This document shows, piece by piece, positions 23,401 through 35,100 of a stretch of DNA of 64,000 nt (position 1 is its first letter; each line of letters opens with the position of its first letter). A program made the position numbers and the translations under genes. The stretch comes from Cystobasidium ongulense (Eukaryota > Basidiomycota > Cystobasidiomycetes > Cystobasidiales > Cystobasidiaceae). The notes beneath the pieces were generated by a model. The model saw nothing but the letters and a program-made list of their open reading frames with translations. It had not been told where the DNA came from and did no database searches. The stretch covers positions 806,001 to 870,000 of the forward strand of contig BQUP01000005.1 in assembly GCA_022835595.1 (NCBI GenBank). The letters run 5' to 3'.

Positions 23401-24242
23401 TCCTGGGTTACTGTGTATCCGCGAATGCCGTGTCAATTCGTCGGAACGTGAGAATCGCTTCTCGCATCCTGGATAGCTGCAGGCGTGGGGTTTCTCGCCT
23501 GTGAACAGATGGAAGATATAGCTTGATTAGCATTCGATCTCTTCAGACACACACCATCATGACGGTCTCACCTGTATGAATTCGAGCGTGTCGAGTTTGA
23601 CTGTTGGAGGCAGCGGGTCGCGGAGGCGGAGTTGGTGAAGGCGGGTAGAGAAAGATACAAGTCAAAGTCAGTACTGGCAAAGACAAGCCAAGACAGCTGG
23701 AAAGCGTCACGCAGAAGCGAAAAGGCGGGCCTTCCCGCCTTCTGACTCGACACAATACCCCCGGCCGTCCAGCTTTATCGAATGGCACCATCATCGAAAA
23801 CTCACTGTTCGAGGCGGTAAAACGCTTTGTCACAATTTGGAAAAGGACACTTGTAGGGTCTGGGTATCTTGCTCTTGTCGATGATCATAAGCGGGTCTCC
23901 GGACAACGGCATGCTGTATCCTAGTCCTCCAGACATGTGGTGTGTGCTGCCATCCTCCTGCTGGAGTTGCTCCATCTCGCCGCTGTTTGCGGCTGCATGG
24001 CCGCTGTCGTTTGCCTGGTCCGCAACTTCAGCACCAGGAGTGTCCTTGCTGGATGCGTCTCCGGCTACCTCATTCCCCCCGTTCATCTGCTGCTGGGTGT
24101 CGTGCTGCTCCTGCTGTTGCTGCGGCTGTCCCCCTGCTTGCTCATCGCTGTTCTGCATCGTCGTTGCTTTTGAACTCTGCAGCTCCTGCTGCTGGACGCC
24201 CGACTCTGCAGTTTTCTCCTGCTCTTGCTGTTCTACCTGCAT
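20420..24242 (-). CDS. CreA/Mig1-like C2H2 zinc-finger repressor
   Basis: Exons 23806-24242, 23572-23600, 23221-23498, 22993-23088 and 20420-22870 join in phase to 1096 residues. After a Gln/Glu-rich N-terminus come two C2H2 fingers: [35 protein letters not shown], then [29 protein letters not shown] and RSDELTRH are the DNA-contacting signatures of the CreA/Mig1 carbon catabolite repressors, which bind GC-rich SYGGRG sites and repress genes for alternative carbon sources. Finger 1 has four residues between its cysteines instead of the usual two. An Ala run and a long tail rich in Pro, Tyr, Ser, His and Gln follow, ending SRPTSPR, a typical disordered repressor region. The junctions of the small second exon (29 nt) fall inside the fingers. 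Confidence 0.8.
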
Positions 24243-25967
24243 TGTAGAGTGTGTTTGATGTTCTCTGTCTCCTTCTTCTCTCTCAATTCAACTGATTGCC
24301 CCCAGGTGGGCCAGAAGTGTGGGATCCTCTGAATCTCAATCGGTGTCCTTCCTAGTCTGGACTTGATGCTTGCTGAGATTTGACGGATGGACGCGGTGGA
24401 CGACTGCGTGCCCAGGGTGTACTCTGCTGCTTCTACCGTGCTCTTCACGCCCTCTGCTCTCCATCCAGCTGCTTGCAATGCGGTTGGTCAAAAGCAGAGT
24501 TTGCTGGGTGGATTGCGACTTGATGGCTGTCAAAGTTATGCCCGCCCAAACGAGGGCCGCGGTGGTGCCCCGGCCGGTCACTTGGGTGCAGAGCAGCAGA
24601 ATAAAGCACAATCCAGTCTCGCAGATACTTTTATAATGCACATACGCTCACTCTACCTGCTCAGACTGCTGGGATCACTCATCCCAAGAAATCCGGAAAA
24701 TCCTGCTGAAAGACGTCCATCAATTACCTAATCACTAATCAGTAGGTATTCCACCCATCGCCGGCAGGCTCTTGTTCTGGTTTACAGCCCTGTGAATATA
24801 CTATTGTCGTATCCGTAATCCTAATAATAATGCTAACATCTCCGTTGAGGTTAGCAACTGGGTTGTTGCACCTGATTAAATATCGTGCGTCCGTCGGGGC
24901 CGTTTCTGCGCTTTCAAGGAGATCCGCATGTTTATTGCATGCCTTCTGAGACCTGCGCGAAGACAAGCGGTAAGTAGGCAACGCTGTCCACTCCGTGATA
25001 AGCTAGCTGAATCATTCAGATTTCCTGGAAGAAAAACAGTTCTACAGCGCGTGTCAGGCCCTAGAGTTTATTGCTATTTCAACTCGTATACGGTACCGAT
25101 ACTGGACCTATGATATGATACATCAGAACGCGCTGCACTTTTCAAGACCGATCATTATTGCGGAAGGCCATCAGCACCATCAGATTGCACCTTTTAGGGC
25201 GGAGCCGAGACAGGCTGCAGTAATTTAAATCGCGGGAAAGGAAGGTTCAGCGATAAGGCACGTCATTTCATCAGCAAAATACATTCATGTCTTGCATGTT
25301 TCATCAAAAAAATAACATGTTACCGGGAGGGTCGTCCGGCCAGCAGCGGCGGTACAAAACGTTATGTAGGCGTCTGCGAATCGAGATACATGTACAGTAG
25401 TAGTGTCTACCGTACTTGCAGCCTGCGAAGGTGACGATGATGGAGGGCTGCACGAGTCGGTTCAGCTGCCCAAAAGCCCGTCTGCCCACATATCCGAGCC
25501 GATTCCCCTGTGCCTTCGAATGGGCGTTGTGGAGCGGAACTCCGCCCGTCCGCCTCCGACGAGAAAGTGGGTGAAATTTAGCCGATGACTTGACGCGGTG
25601 CCACACGTGAGCCCACCAATGTATCAGCACCACTCCTTACCTAGTACCGTACGGTATTGTACTGCATCGCATCCACTGGCCATATCGGTGGTACTCTGCT
25701 TGTAGTCGTACATTGCTGGATGGCATGTGCAGGTTATCAGCATAATCAGCATTTGATTTGCACGTCCACAAAAGCAGCCGCCCGCCGGTGTTTACGATTT
25801 GGAAGCGTAGCTACAGTAGAGACTAAACGTTATTAACAACAGCAATGGTTACTGCACTTACAACTGCAAAAACCTCCTCCGCAGCACAACAAGTACGGTG
25901 CTTCGAAGCAGAACAGAATTTATTTCCCGTACTGTTCCATCGGAATCGTATAGCATTCACAGTACGC
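24243..25967. other. Long upstream region of the CreA/Mig1-like gene
   Basis: 1.7 kb between the start of the repressor gene and the stop of KU70, one of the longest gene-free stretches here. It is likely promoter plus a long 5' leader, as is common for regulators. Candidate open frames near 24387 and 25304 lack any domain. I saw no clear cluster of SYGGRG sites for autoregulation. Confidence 0.4.
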
Positions 25968-28804
25968 TCATTCATCTGCCTCCATTTTCCCATCCTTCAC
26001 GAGCTGGTCCCTAGTCAATGCCAGTAATTCAGCTTTCCTCAAACCAGTTATTTTCTGTGCTTTTTGCTTGAGGTAGTCTTTGAGTATATCATTGGTAATC
26101 TAAAGATAAACCAGTACAAAATGGGACGATACATTCAGTATTCTTTCATCCGTGAGCGAGACACAGAAGGTCCTGCAGGATCTGGAAAGGGGAAGAGAAC
26201 GAGTCCAACATACCTTCTTCAGACCCTTTTCACCACCGTTGAAAGCTTTAACTAGAGTTTTCTCCAATTCATTGATAGAAATACTAGCTTTTTCAGTACT
26301 AACTTTTATTTTTTTAGGTTTTCTATCTTCTTCTTCATCTTCATTTCCTCCTGCTCCCGTCGTTGTATTTCTCGAAGCTCTATCAATCACATTGGCAGTT
26401 GTTGAACGACGCCATTTAATATTTGCATATCTATCGTCATCATTTAATGTCTCATTTATCGATTTGAGCATTGGTCCGGCGCGCAATACTATCGCTTGAA
26501 CGTCTGGAAGAGTCGTATCGTCTGGAGAAGGCGTGTCTTCTTGTAAGGCCAATGCGGCTAGTATATTGTAGTGATACTGTAGGACTACAATCGAAGTTTC
26601 CTTTCAGCCGAAGATCTTTCCTTGCCCACTTTAACAGAGCAAAGCTCACCTGGGTTAGGGAATTGATGCGGGCTATATTGAACCCTCATCTTCTTAATTA
26701 GCTTCTTGAAGTTGTCAACGAGCGGATTTTCATCGCCTGTCGCGTGTCACAAAGAAAGGGTTCAGCATTCTTTGAACGAGTCCAGGGCAACTTCTTGCCT
26801 TGTGACGTACCTTCGATGTCGACAGCACTCTGGCATTCGTCCACTGTAGGGTATCGAATATCATCTGCATAGGGCGCCTGAATGACCCAAATGCAAGGAG
26901 GGTCTATTTGTACATCTGTCTCTTCATCTCTAACTTCCGCCTGAAAAGTATATAAGGGGGTTATAGTCAGTAATTATAGATGAACACTACCTTTGTGAGA
27001 GTAAGGGCGGATAGCTGACCTGGGGAAGTAAGTATACGATCTGAGGATTACTGTTGATTCGTGGAATGAGGACACCTAAACCAATGATGTCCTTCTTGAG
27101 CATAGATTTGAGCAGAGCTGAAAAAGCAGGTATGCTATTCGCGAATTGCTGCCGACGATAGTAATCATATATGAGGTATTTCAGCTGGGAAACAGCAAGG
27201 TGTATCGAGGACTTGTTGACGTACTGTCTCATTTGGATAAATTTGATAGGCGTGCTTGATTGTATATTCTGGCTTAAGTTGACTTTTCGGTGCGAAACCT
27301 AACAACTTCAGCGCTAATTACACGGTTCAGCCATTGCTTTGTGTTGTCCTATGTGTCCCGAGTGACCGTGCCACGTACAAGGTGTCATACCCAAAGTCTT
27401 GACTCGAGCTATCTCGTCATCTTCGAAGAATATCTGGATTTAAGCCATGTAACACGATATCAGCTCTTCATCTTTCTGATGCGAATCGATGCAGTACTAT
27501 ATGAAAATATGAAAGAGAAGTTGCCTACCCTCTGCTCGTTTTGATCTTTCTCTCCAACCCTCATATATTTTATGATTTCTTTCTTGGGTTCTTTCAAAAC
27601 TTCACCAGTATCAGTCTGAGTCCAAACAGTTTTAGAATAAACCTGTTTAATTTCCTCAGCTTGTTCAATAGTAACAGGAGCTTTTTTTCTTTGTTCTGAA
27701 ATAGTTGCATAACCTGTTATTGACATTGCTATCCCTTCCCATAAATAAAAAGGAACTGTAAATTGAGCTCGTTTGGTTTTCCCACTTTCGCTTGATAATG
27801 AAAGTAGTTTATCGAAACGTTCTGGTCCCGAGAAGATTAAGGAGGCATTGTCCATTTCTACATCCAAAGAGGGATCGAATCGGAAGCGCTGTAGACATCG
27901 CAGCGTTGAATCAGTACAAGTGTCCAAAGCGGAGAGAATCTATCATTGACGACTTACATTCCAGAAGAGAGACAAGTCGAACTGCGATCCATCTGCAGGC
28001 ATGAAGAATGTTTTGATCTGGAAACCAGACTCGTGTGCATCATTTGCAAAGACTAGAGCTACAGATTGTTGTTGCTTGTTGCCTTGCAAGGGATCGTCAT
28101 TGTCGGTAATGAGGAACAAGGACCGGTTCGAAAGGTTGGATGAGCTGGTGTGTGGTGTAGAGAGTCACAACTTGAGGTTTCAGCTGCCAGAAGGACCATG
28201 CGATTATAAAGCCCGTCAAGCCTACCGATAACGAAGCAGGGATTCTGACATCTTCATGCCATCGACAATATGAGAAGGCTTCACATCAGTGTCGATAGGT
28301 TGGAATCGCTTCTGAAAAGCATTTGGGTCGGTCTCTGCTTCTTCCACTAGATCACTGAGCATTTTTATGTTGTGAGCTCTTATAGTTTGTGGTTCTAGTA
28401 GCAAGTATAACCCAGTCTTGGGTAGTTCACCCTCTATGTACTTGGTATTGACGGTGTTAAACAGGAGAAAGCCAATAACGTCTCTTGAGGAACCCGAGAT
28501 GATACGTGCTTTCATAAGAGCCAAACATGACTTGAGGGATGTGCTCAGATTTGAGATGTAGCGGGTTGTGGTGGTTCCATCGGGTTGGTCTTCCTCGACT
28601 TGTACGGCTTCGTGCATGGATGGAGATACTTCGACGAGATACATGATGGCGTCTGGACGGTCGTGAACCTTGGATGTATGCAACACTGTCAGGATGTGAA
28701 TATTGTATACTGGTGGAAATGCCCACCTCCTCGTCCAGTATCTCGTCGTCGGACTCGTCGTCTTCCTCGAGGCCTTTGAGCCAGGCCGAGCGTGAGAAGG
28801 ACAT
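25968..28804 (-). CDS. KU70: Ku70 DNA end-binding protein
   Basis: Start ATG at 28804 (MSFSRSAWLKGLEEDDESDD), stop at 25968. The first intron follows DEE; exon 2 begins VHDRPDAIMYLVEVSPSM, the Ku-type vWA domain. Further markers are the Ku core segment FTVPFYLWEGIAMSITGYAT with VWTQTDTGEVLKEPKKEI, the later IPAFSALLKSMLKKDIIGLG and PQIVYLLPQ, and a C-terminal SAP-like helix pair in the last exon (25968-26099: ITNDILKDYLKQKAQK, then GLRKAELLAL). Ku70 pairs with Ku80 to bind double-strand ends and start non-homologous end joining, and it also acts at telomeres. The SAP exon is reached only by splicing; read-through of the final intron gives a short false tail. Intron positions within the core were not all fixed. 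Confidence 0.9.
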
Positions 28805-29283
28805 GGCTGTCGGCCAGCGGTCGAATGGAGCGGCAGCTTGCACAGCGCACGTCTACACAGAGGATCCCTATGCTTGCTGTTGAGTCCAGGCAGAATAAAG
28901 CCGTGTTGTCCAGTAAGGTGTACAGTATACGCGAATGGGTGATCGACAGCGCGAACAACGACGAGCTGAGGTGAGCAGCAGGAGCAGCACTGTGTGAGCA
29001 TGAAGTATGGACATCCAGCTGCAGTCAACCACGAACACCCACGCTGCGTCAGGGTGGTCCTGCTTGACCCAAAAGACTAACACCCCAGCACTGCTTGTGG
29101 CGGAAGGGTGCAGTGTGCAGGACATGCAGCAGTCGAGTGGAATGGAATTGAATAGAGCACTGCCAGCTGTTTATCATCTGCGAAGAGCTTGCTTGCTGCC
29201 TGTGTAGCGCGAGTTGCTCGCTGGCCTGACCCGAGAATGGCACCTCTCTCTCTCCTTCTCGTCAACACACTCCATCCGCAAGC
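28805..29283. promoter_or_regulatory. Divergent promoter between KU70 and the CCCH-finger gene
   Basis: The 479 bp between two start codons pointing away from each other must hold both promoters. A pyrimidine-rich block with CTCTCTCTCC lies near 29247-29260, just upstream of the plus-strand start. No defined factor site was recognised. Confidence 0.5.
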
Positions 29284-31507
29284 ATGGCGGCTCCAGACGC
29301 TGCAATACTGCAGGAGATAGCTCGCATATCAGGTGGGTATGTCCATGCATCGACTCTGCTCTGCTTGTCGCTCACCGTCCATGCTCGCAGGCGCAATCAA
29401 CCGCGCAAAGGCGGCCAGTCAAGACGCTTCATCATCATCATCATCATCATTATCGACGACGTCGACAGGTGTACCAGCAGTGCCCACGTCTTCAATGCGA
29501 GGAAGATCTACTTACCACCAGCCAACCCCATACGGTCATAGAGGCGGCCATGCCTATCGAGGGAGAGGTTATCCGCCTTCATACCCTTCGAGTGGTCCTT
29601 TCAGAGGATCACACTCGCCGCAGTACTCGCAGCAGCCGTACTCCACAAGAGGCAAACCTCGTACACACACTGTTACGCGTGCAAACAACACCTGGACTGC
29701 GGCTAGTGCCGCCGCTCCTTCGTCCTCGACCGATGTTGGCAAGGGTAGCAAGCACAAGACGCTGGTCTTGAATCATGCTGGCAAGGACAAGTCTATCAGT
29801 CCAGCTGGTACTGACTCTCTACCGCTGCCGGCTATTGCAAGCGATGAGCTAGCAGAGACAGGAGCACTTGACAGGTCGGGCGAAAACTCAACAGCTATAC
29901 AAGACACAGAGGAATCCATCGAAAACGCCCCATCCGCATCAGCAAGTGACGAAGCAAACAAAGAAGAAAAAGTAACCACCTCAAAGCAAGAAGAAGATGT
30001 AGATATGGAAGATGGTGAAATAGATGAAAGCACATTACCACCACCTGAACCAAAAAGGCCGCCTATTTCTCTGATCAAACAAGGCAATGAAATCATCATC
30101 AATGGAGTGACCTTTGTCTCTGATGCTTCAGGACGAAAACTCGTAAGGAAAGATAGTAGTAGCAGACTAGATGCAAAAGGAAAGGGTAAAGCGTTACTTG
30201 ATGATAATTCCACCACCTCTACGCCTTCGAAGACTTCTATCGACGGACAAGCGTATGTCCGCACCAAATCAGGCAACCTAATCTCTACTGCTGTTCTGAA
30301 AAAGAGACAGGAAATGGCGGCTAAAAAGAAGCGAATCAATGATCTGGTTGCAGTTGCTAAGAACGTTCAGAAAGCCAGACAAGCGTAAGCGGACTTGCGT
30401 TAGACCTAGTCCACCTCCATTTCCTAATTGAATTTTGTCTCCGATAGGTCTGCTCGGGCCCAAAGGAAGAAAACACTATGCCGCTACTTTCAAAAGACGG
30501 GTGAGCGAATTCTGCTTTCGTAAAGCTTGAAACCTGTCACGTTGACCATATTTCGCACCTCAGGCGTCTGCGCTCGAGCCAACACATGTCCTTACATCCA
30601 CGACAGCGAAAAAGTAGCGATATGCCCTCGATTCCTCCGCAATTCCTGTCCTCTCACATCATCTACATGTCCATTATCCCACGCTCCAAATGCATACCGC
30701 ATGCCACACTGTCAACATTATCCTTACTGCAAACGGGGAGACTCTTGTCCGTACACACATATTCAAGTCTCACCCGATGCTAAAATATGCAAAGACTTTG
30801 TTGGATTTGGTTGGTGTGAAAAGGGAGATAAATGTCCTGATAGACATGTTTGGGAATGTCCTGATTTCGAAGAAAAGGGTGTCTGCTCAAAGAGAGGATG
30901 CAAACTTGGCCATGTAATCCGGCGCAAGACTGGCGAAGAAAACAGCAAGTCGGCCACAAGTCAAGAGACGCCCTCTTTTATGTTTGTCGATACAAATCCC
31001 GACCCTTCATACGTACAGGATAAATCGATATCATTGCCTGATTCTAGCCGCAAAAGATCAGCAAGCAATTCAATAGCCTCGGCCGAGGATTACAGCAGTG
31101 GAGAAGAGGAAGCTGCAAATCTAGTAAGGAAGAAAATCAAAATCGTACCTATTGCGAAAGATGCAATGCAGGCAAATGAAGATTTTGTCACATTGGTGTT
31201 TAGTGATATGGAAGGAGAAGATGATGAGGACGAAGAAGAAGAAAGCGAAGTCGAGAGCGGTTTGGAAGAAGATCACCTCGATTCTATTTCCAGAAGGAGA
31301 TATCCTATCTCTTACCATGATGGAAACGGAGAACTGAATGATACAAACGATAATGAAAATGAAGATAGTGAAGATGGATCCAGTGATGAGGACGCAACTC
31401 AAGCCGATACTACACTCAGATCTACTTGCAAGACGGCAGTGGAAAGTGATAATGAAGAAAACGACGAATCCGATGAATTGGAAGATACATCCGAATCAGA
31501 TAATTAG
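29284..31507 (+). CDS. Five-CCCH zinc-finger RNA-processing protein (ZC3H3/Red5-like)
   Basis: Exons 29284-29332, 29391-30384, 30448-30500 and 30564-31507 join in phase to 679 residues. The N-terminal half is disordered (Ser run, Arg/Gly/Tyr-rich region, acidic patch) and contains the conserved SLIKQGNEIIINGVTF and RTKSGNLIST pieces. Five tandem CCCH fingers follow: LCRYFQKTGVCARANTCPYI, then AICPRFLRNSCPLTSSTCPL, PHCQHYPYCKRGDSCPYTH, KICKDFVGFGWCEKGDKCPD and ECPDFEEKGVCSKRGCKLGH. This order matches metazoan ZC3H3 and fission yeast Red5, nuclear factors of poly(A) RNA export and exosome-linked RNA elimination. The C-terminal tail is strongly acidic. The orthology call rests on finger number and spacing. 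Confidence 0.85.
29429..29450 (+). repeat. TCA trinucleotide microsatellite
   Basis: A run of TCA units inside exon 2 of the CCCH-finger gene encodes part of a Ser run in the disordered N-terminus; its length probably varies between strains. Confidence 0.8.
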
Positions 31508-32151
31508 CAAGACACCGCGCATCTCTCGTCGTTCGCAAATAGAAATCAAGCATGGTAACGCATCGAATGGTCTACTGCGTGATGCACAGCTGATACTGAT
31601 TTGCAGGTCGTTCCTCGAGCTCACTGTAGCATTGGTAGGTTTGCGATGGACGTGACCTGTCTGAGCTAACTTTCTTACTTGCTGACACCCGATTTATCTG
31701 ACCTTTTCCCTAACTCTGTGAAGGTTTGAGATTTCGCAGCAGATATGCAACTGAGCCGTCGTCAGCTCGCCGTAGTATCGCTGGGTAAGCTGTCTTTCAT
31801 TTGCGCGAGTGATCCGCGTGTGTATAGTACAGTACGTCTATTGCAAGCTGGAAAGTGTAGCCCCAGCGCGAGCAAAAGGACACAAAAGGATGTCGTCTTT
31901 GCAATGAAAAGGAATATAAAGATAAAAACATGAAAAACTGGCGTGCTGTGCGATTACATGTGGTCTAATATTGCTCCGAGTCCTTCCAAATTTGGGTATC
32001 AACAACAAAGGGTCGCGAACATAAGCTTCTCAATTAGACATACAATTCAAGATATCAAATCAATTAAGTATAAAAAGGCACAACTCGTATCTAAAACTTC
32101 GACCAAATTATCTCGAAAACCAAACCCATTTCACCCCATCGAGTGTGTTCA
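31508..32151. other. Convergent intergenic spacer
   Basis: 644 bp between the stops of the CCCH-finger gene and the PACT-domain gene. It is AT-rich around 31900-32100, as expected for two 3' ends; no gene is seen. Confidence 0.4.
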
Positions 32152-35100
32152 TCATGGTGCAGGCACAAAAGCTTTACCGCGTGTATGTTTATAAGCATCA
32201 CGTAATGCACTCTTGACAGCACTTTGTTTCTTCCATTCATTACTCAGTTTTTCCATTCGTATTATTGCTACGACTGCATGTGCAGCGATCTTTAGGCTCA
32301 TGCGTGGTCTAGATTCTTCCTGAGGCGGAGGAAGACCGAAGCGAGACAGTGTGAGATGCGTTGCGCCAAGCCTAGGAAACAAGAGTAGCAAGTTAGTATA
32401 CTCTGCCACACGAAAGGTACAAAAGGTTCTGACTTGTACGTACTTTTTGTCCTTTTGTTCGAGTAGCAGGGAGAGGTATAATTTTTGATGCGCTAGATCG
32501 GCTCGATAGTATGATTCTCTCGTGAATTTGGCTTTGAGATGTGAGATTATTAGAAGTAATCCCTTTGCTTCCTGTTTCGAGCGCGCTTGTAATGCCAAAC
32601 AACTGGTTCTGCGAGGTTTTTCATCAGATCGAGGTCCTCGGACGACTAGAAAGTAGGCTTACTTCGTGCAATTCGACGAGCCTGGAACATCACTGATCAC
32701 TCGCATCGCTCCACCCGTCCTGGCAGCTTGCAGATCTTGCCCAAGGTCGACTGCATCCTGTTGTACGCGTGTCAAGTCTCGCTTCAAAGCTGCAACTCCA
32801 GCAAAGATCGCATCCCGTTCAGCCGCTAGTTCCTGATGAGATGGGTCCAAGCAGATTTGGGCTTGTCCATTGATGAGCGGTACATCATGACCCTGTAATC
32901 GGTGGAGTTGAGATGTCTGCCAGTCTAACTTCCTTTGCGCTTCTGATTGTGCCAATTGCGATGCATCAAGCTGAAGAGCCATTTGACGGCATTGCTGTAG
33001 CAGACGGACTGTCAGTCATTAAAATCAATGAGGACTGCTCGACGTTCATCTCTTACCTCCTGTATATCCTTCAATCGCCTCATTAGACTCGACCTTTCAT
33101 TTGTGAGCTCGTCACGGACAGCCCTAAGTTCTTGTACGATTGCTGTATTCGTCGTCGCTCCGGCAGAGCCGTTTTCCAGATCTCGAATATGACGTTTCGC
33201 TTGCTCGAGCTCTTTAGCCATGGAAATAACATTATTACCCGCACCGTCGAGTTTTCGAAGCTTGTCGTCGATGTCATCGTTGGCTGACTGTAGCAAGTGC
33301 TGATACTGGCGGATGTCCTTGTTCAGGACGTCGATCTCTGCGTACAATGGACCGGCTGTTGCATTCGCCGCCGAGCTGTTGCCTGTCTTGTCAAGCCATG
33401 ACATCTGCGGAATGAAACAAAATTGGCATTAGACTCTCAGAAATCAGTCCCAACGTTGTACATTGAAGCTCACTCCACCAAGAAGTTGACTTGCTGTCTT
33501 AGGCGTCTTCATGCTGCGCACGCTGTCGAACCGGACGCTCTTCTCAGCGCGTCCTGGAGTAGCCAGAGAGGAAATGCTCCTATTATTTGGCGATTGCCCA
33601 GCTAGCATTGCTTGTTTCCTGAGCTGATTGACACGTGATTCCAATTCATGATTCGAAGATCGTAATGTCTTGATCTCAATGTCTCTACTGTCGTGTTTGG
33701 AATGCTTGCCAGCTTGAACGTCTTGATTGGAAGGAGGTGGATAAGCGAGTTGATGTTTCAAATTACCGATTTCTCGCACAGCAGCATCATATTTCTTCTG
33801 TAGATCACTGCTCAATACCTCCATTTGCTGGGTTTTCAAATCAGAGATCTCGTTATGGACTTGTTGTAATTGCTTGCGAGCGTCATCGAGGTCTTCTACC
33901 ATTTGACGGAGGTTATCCTCGGAATCAGCGAAAGCTTTCTCGGTCTCTTTCAGCAGTACCGTTTGCGATGCCAACTTGCGCTCCGTTTGAGCATGATTGT
34001 TCTCTGCTTCACCGGCCTGATCACGTAACGCTTGTAGTTCCACTTCATGCTGATGTTTAGCCTCAACAAGCTCATTCCGCGAGATTGACAGTTGCTGCTG
34101 CTTTTCGGCCAAGTCGGTTTCGAGATCATTTAATCGTTTCTGCAAGAACGCCAGTTCCTCCGAGGGAGTGCCATCTGTATGATCTTCAGTACTTGCGGTA
34201 TGAGCTATAGTTGCAGTAGCTTCATGAAGCATTGCTTCTGCCTTGCTTTTCGCTTGTCGCAATTCCTCTCGTTCCTGCTCTAGCGCATTCACTTTGCTTC
34301 GTAGGTCTTGCACGACGACATCATCGACCATTGGTCCATCGCGTCCTTGTCGAAGTGATTGAATCTCCTTCCTCGCTTCTCGCAGCTGTACTTCCTGCTC
34401 TTCCATGACTTTGCAGAGTTCTTCTTCAAGATTCGACATTTTCAAACGGAAATCTTCTTCCTGTTTAACAAGTTCATTTTCAATCTCTTCAATGATCGCC
34501 TCTTTTTCTTCTAGTTCCTGAAGGAGATCATCGGTTCTTTCCTGCAATTCCGCCATCATCTTGCTATGTCTGCTAGATTGTTCGACTTGTTCAGCACGTG
34601 CTCTAGCTAGGTCACTGGTCTGTAAGGTATTTTCGGTTTTCAGTCTTGACAGTTCGTCTCTGAGATCAAAGACTTGTTGTTGGATGATTGCGGTCGTATC
34701 TTGTGCGGTGGTGTCATCTCCATTCGCAGACTTGCTCTTTACCAAGAGGTCTGCTCTCATCGCTGCGATCTCAGCATCCCGCTGTTGTAGATCAGCCTGT
34801 AATCTCTCGAGTTGAGCATCTTTTTCTCGAATTTCCTCTTGCATCTCAGCAGATGGCTTAGCTGGAGAATTTCCGGTCAGATGCTCTCGAAGTGTTGAAA
34901 TATCTTGACTAGTTTTACGGTGAGATCTTAGCATTTCTCGCGTAGCATCTCCTTCATCGTCTTCTGCTATTCTCGACATAGATCCAGCCCCTGCACCAAC
35001 GGAAATGTCATCCGAACCATTAACTCTAGATAATTCTTCATTCTTGCGCATGAGACGAGAGACTTCTTTGGCAGTCTCTTCCAGGGTCTTGATAAGTGTC

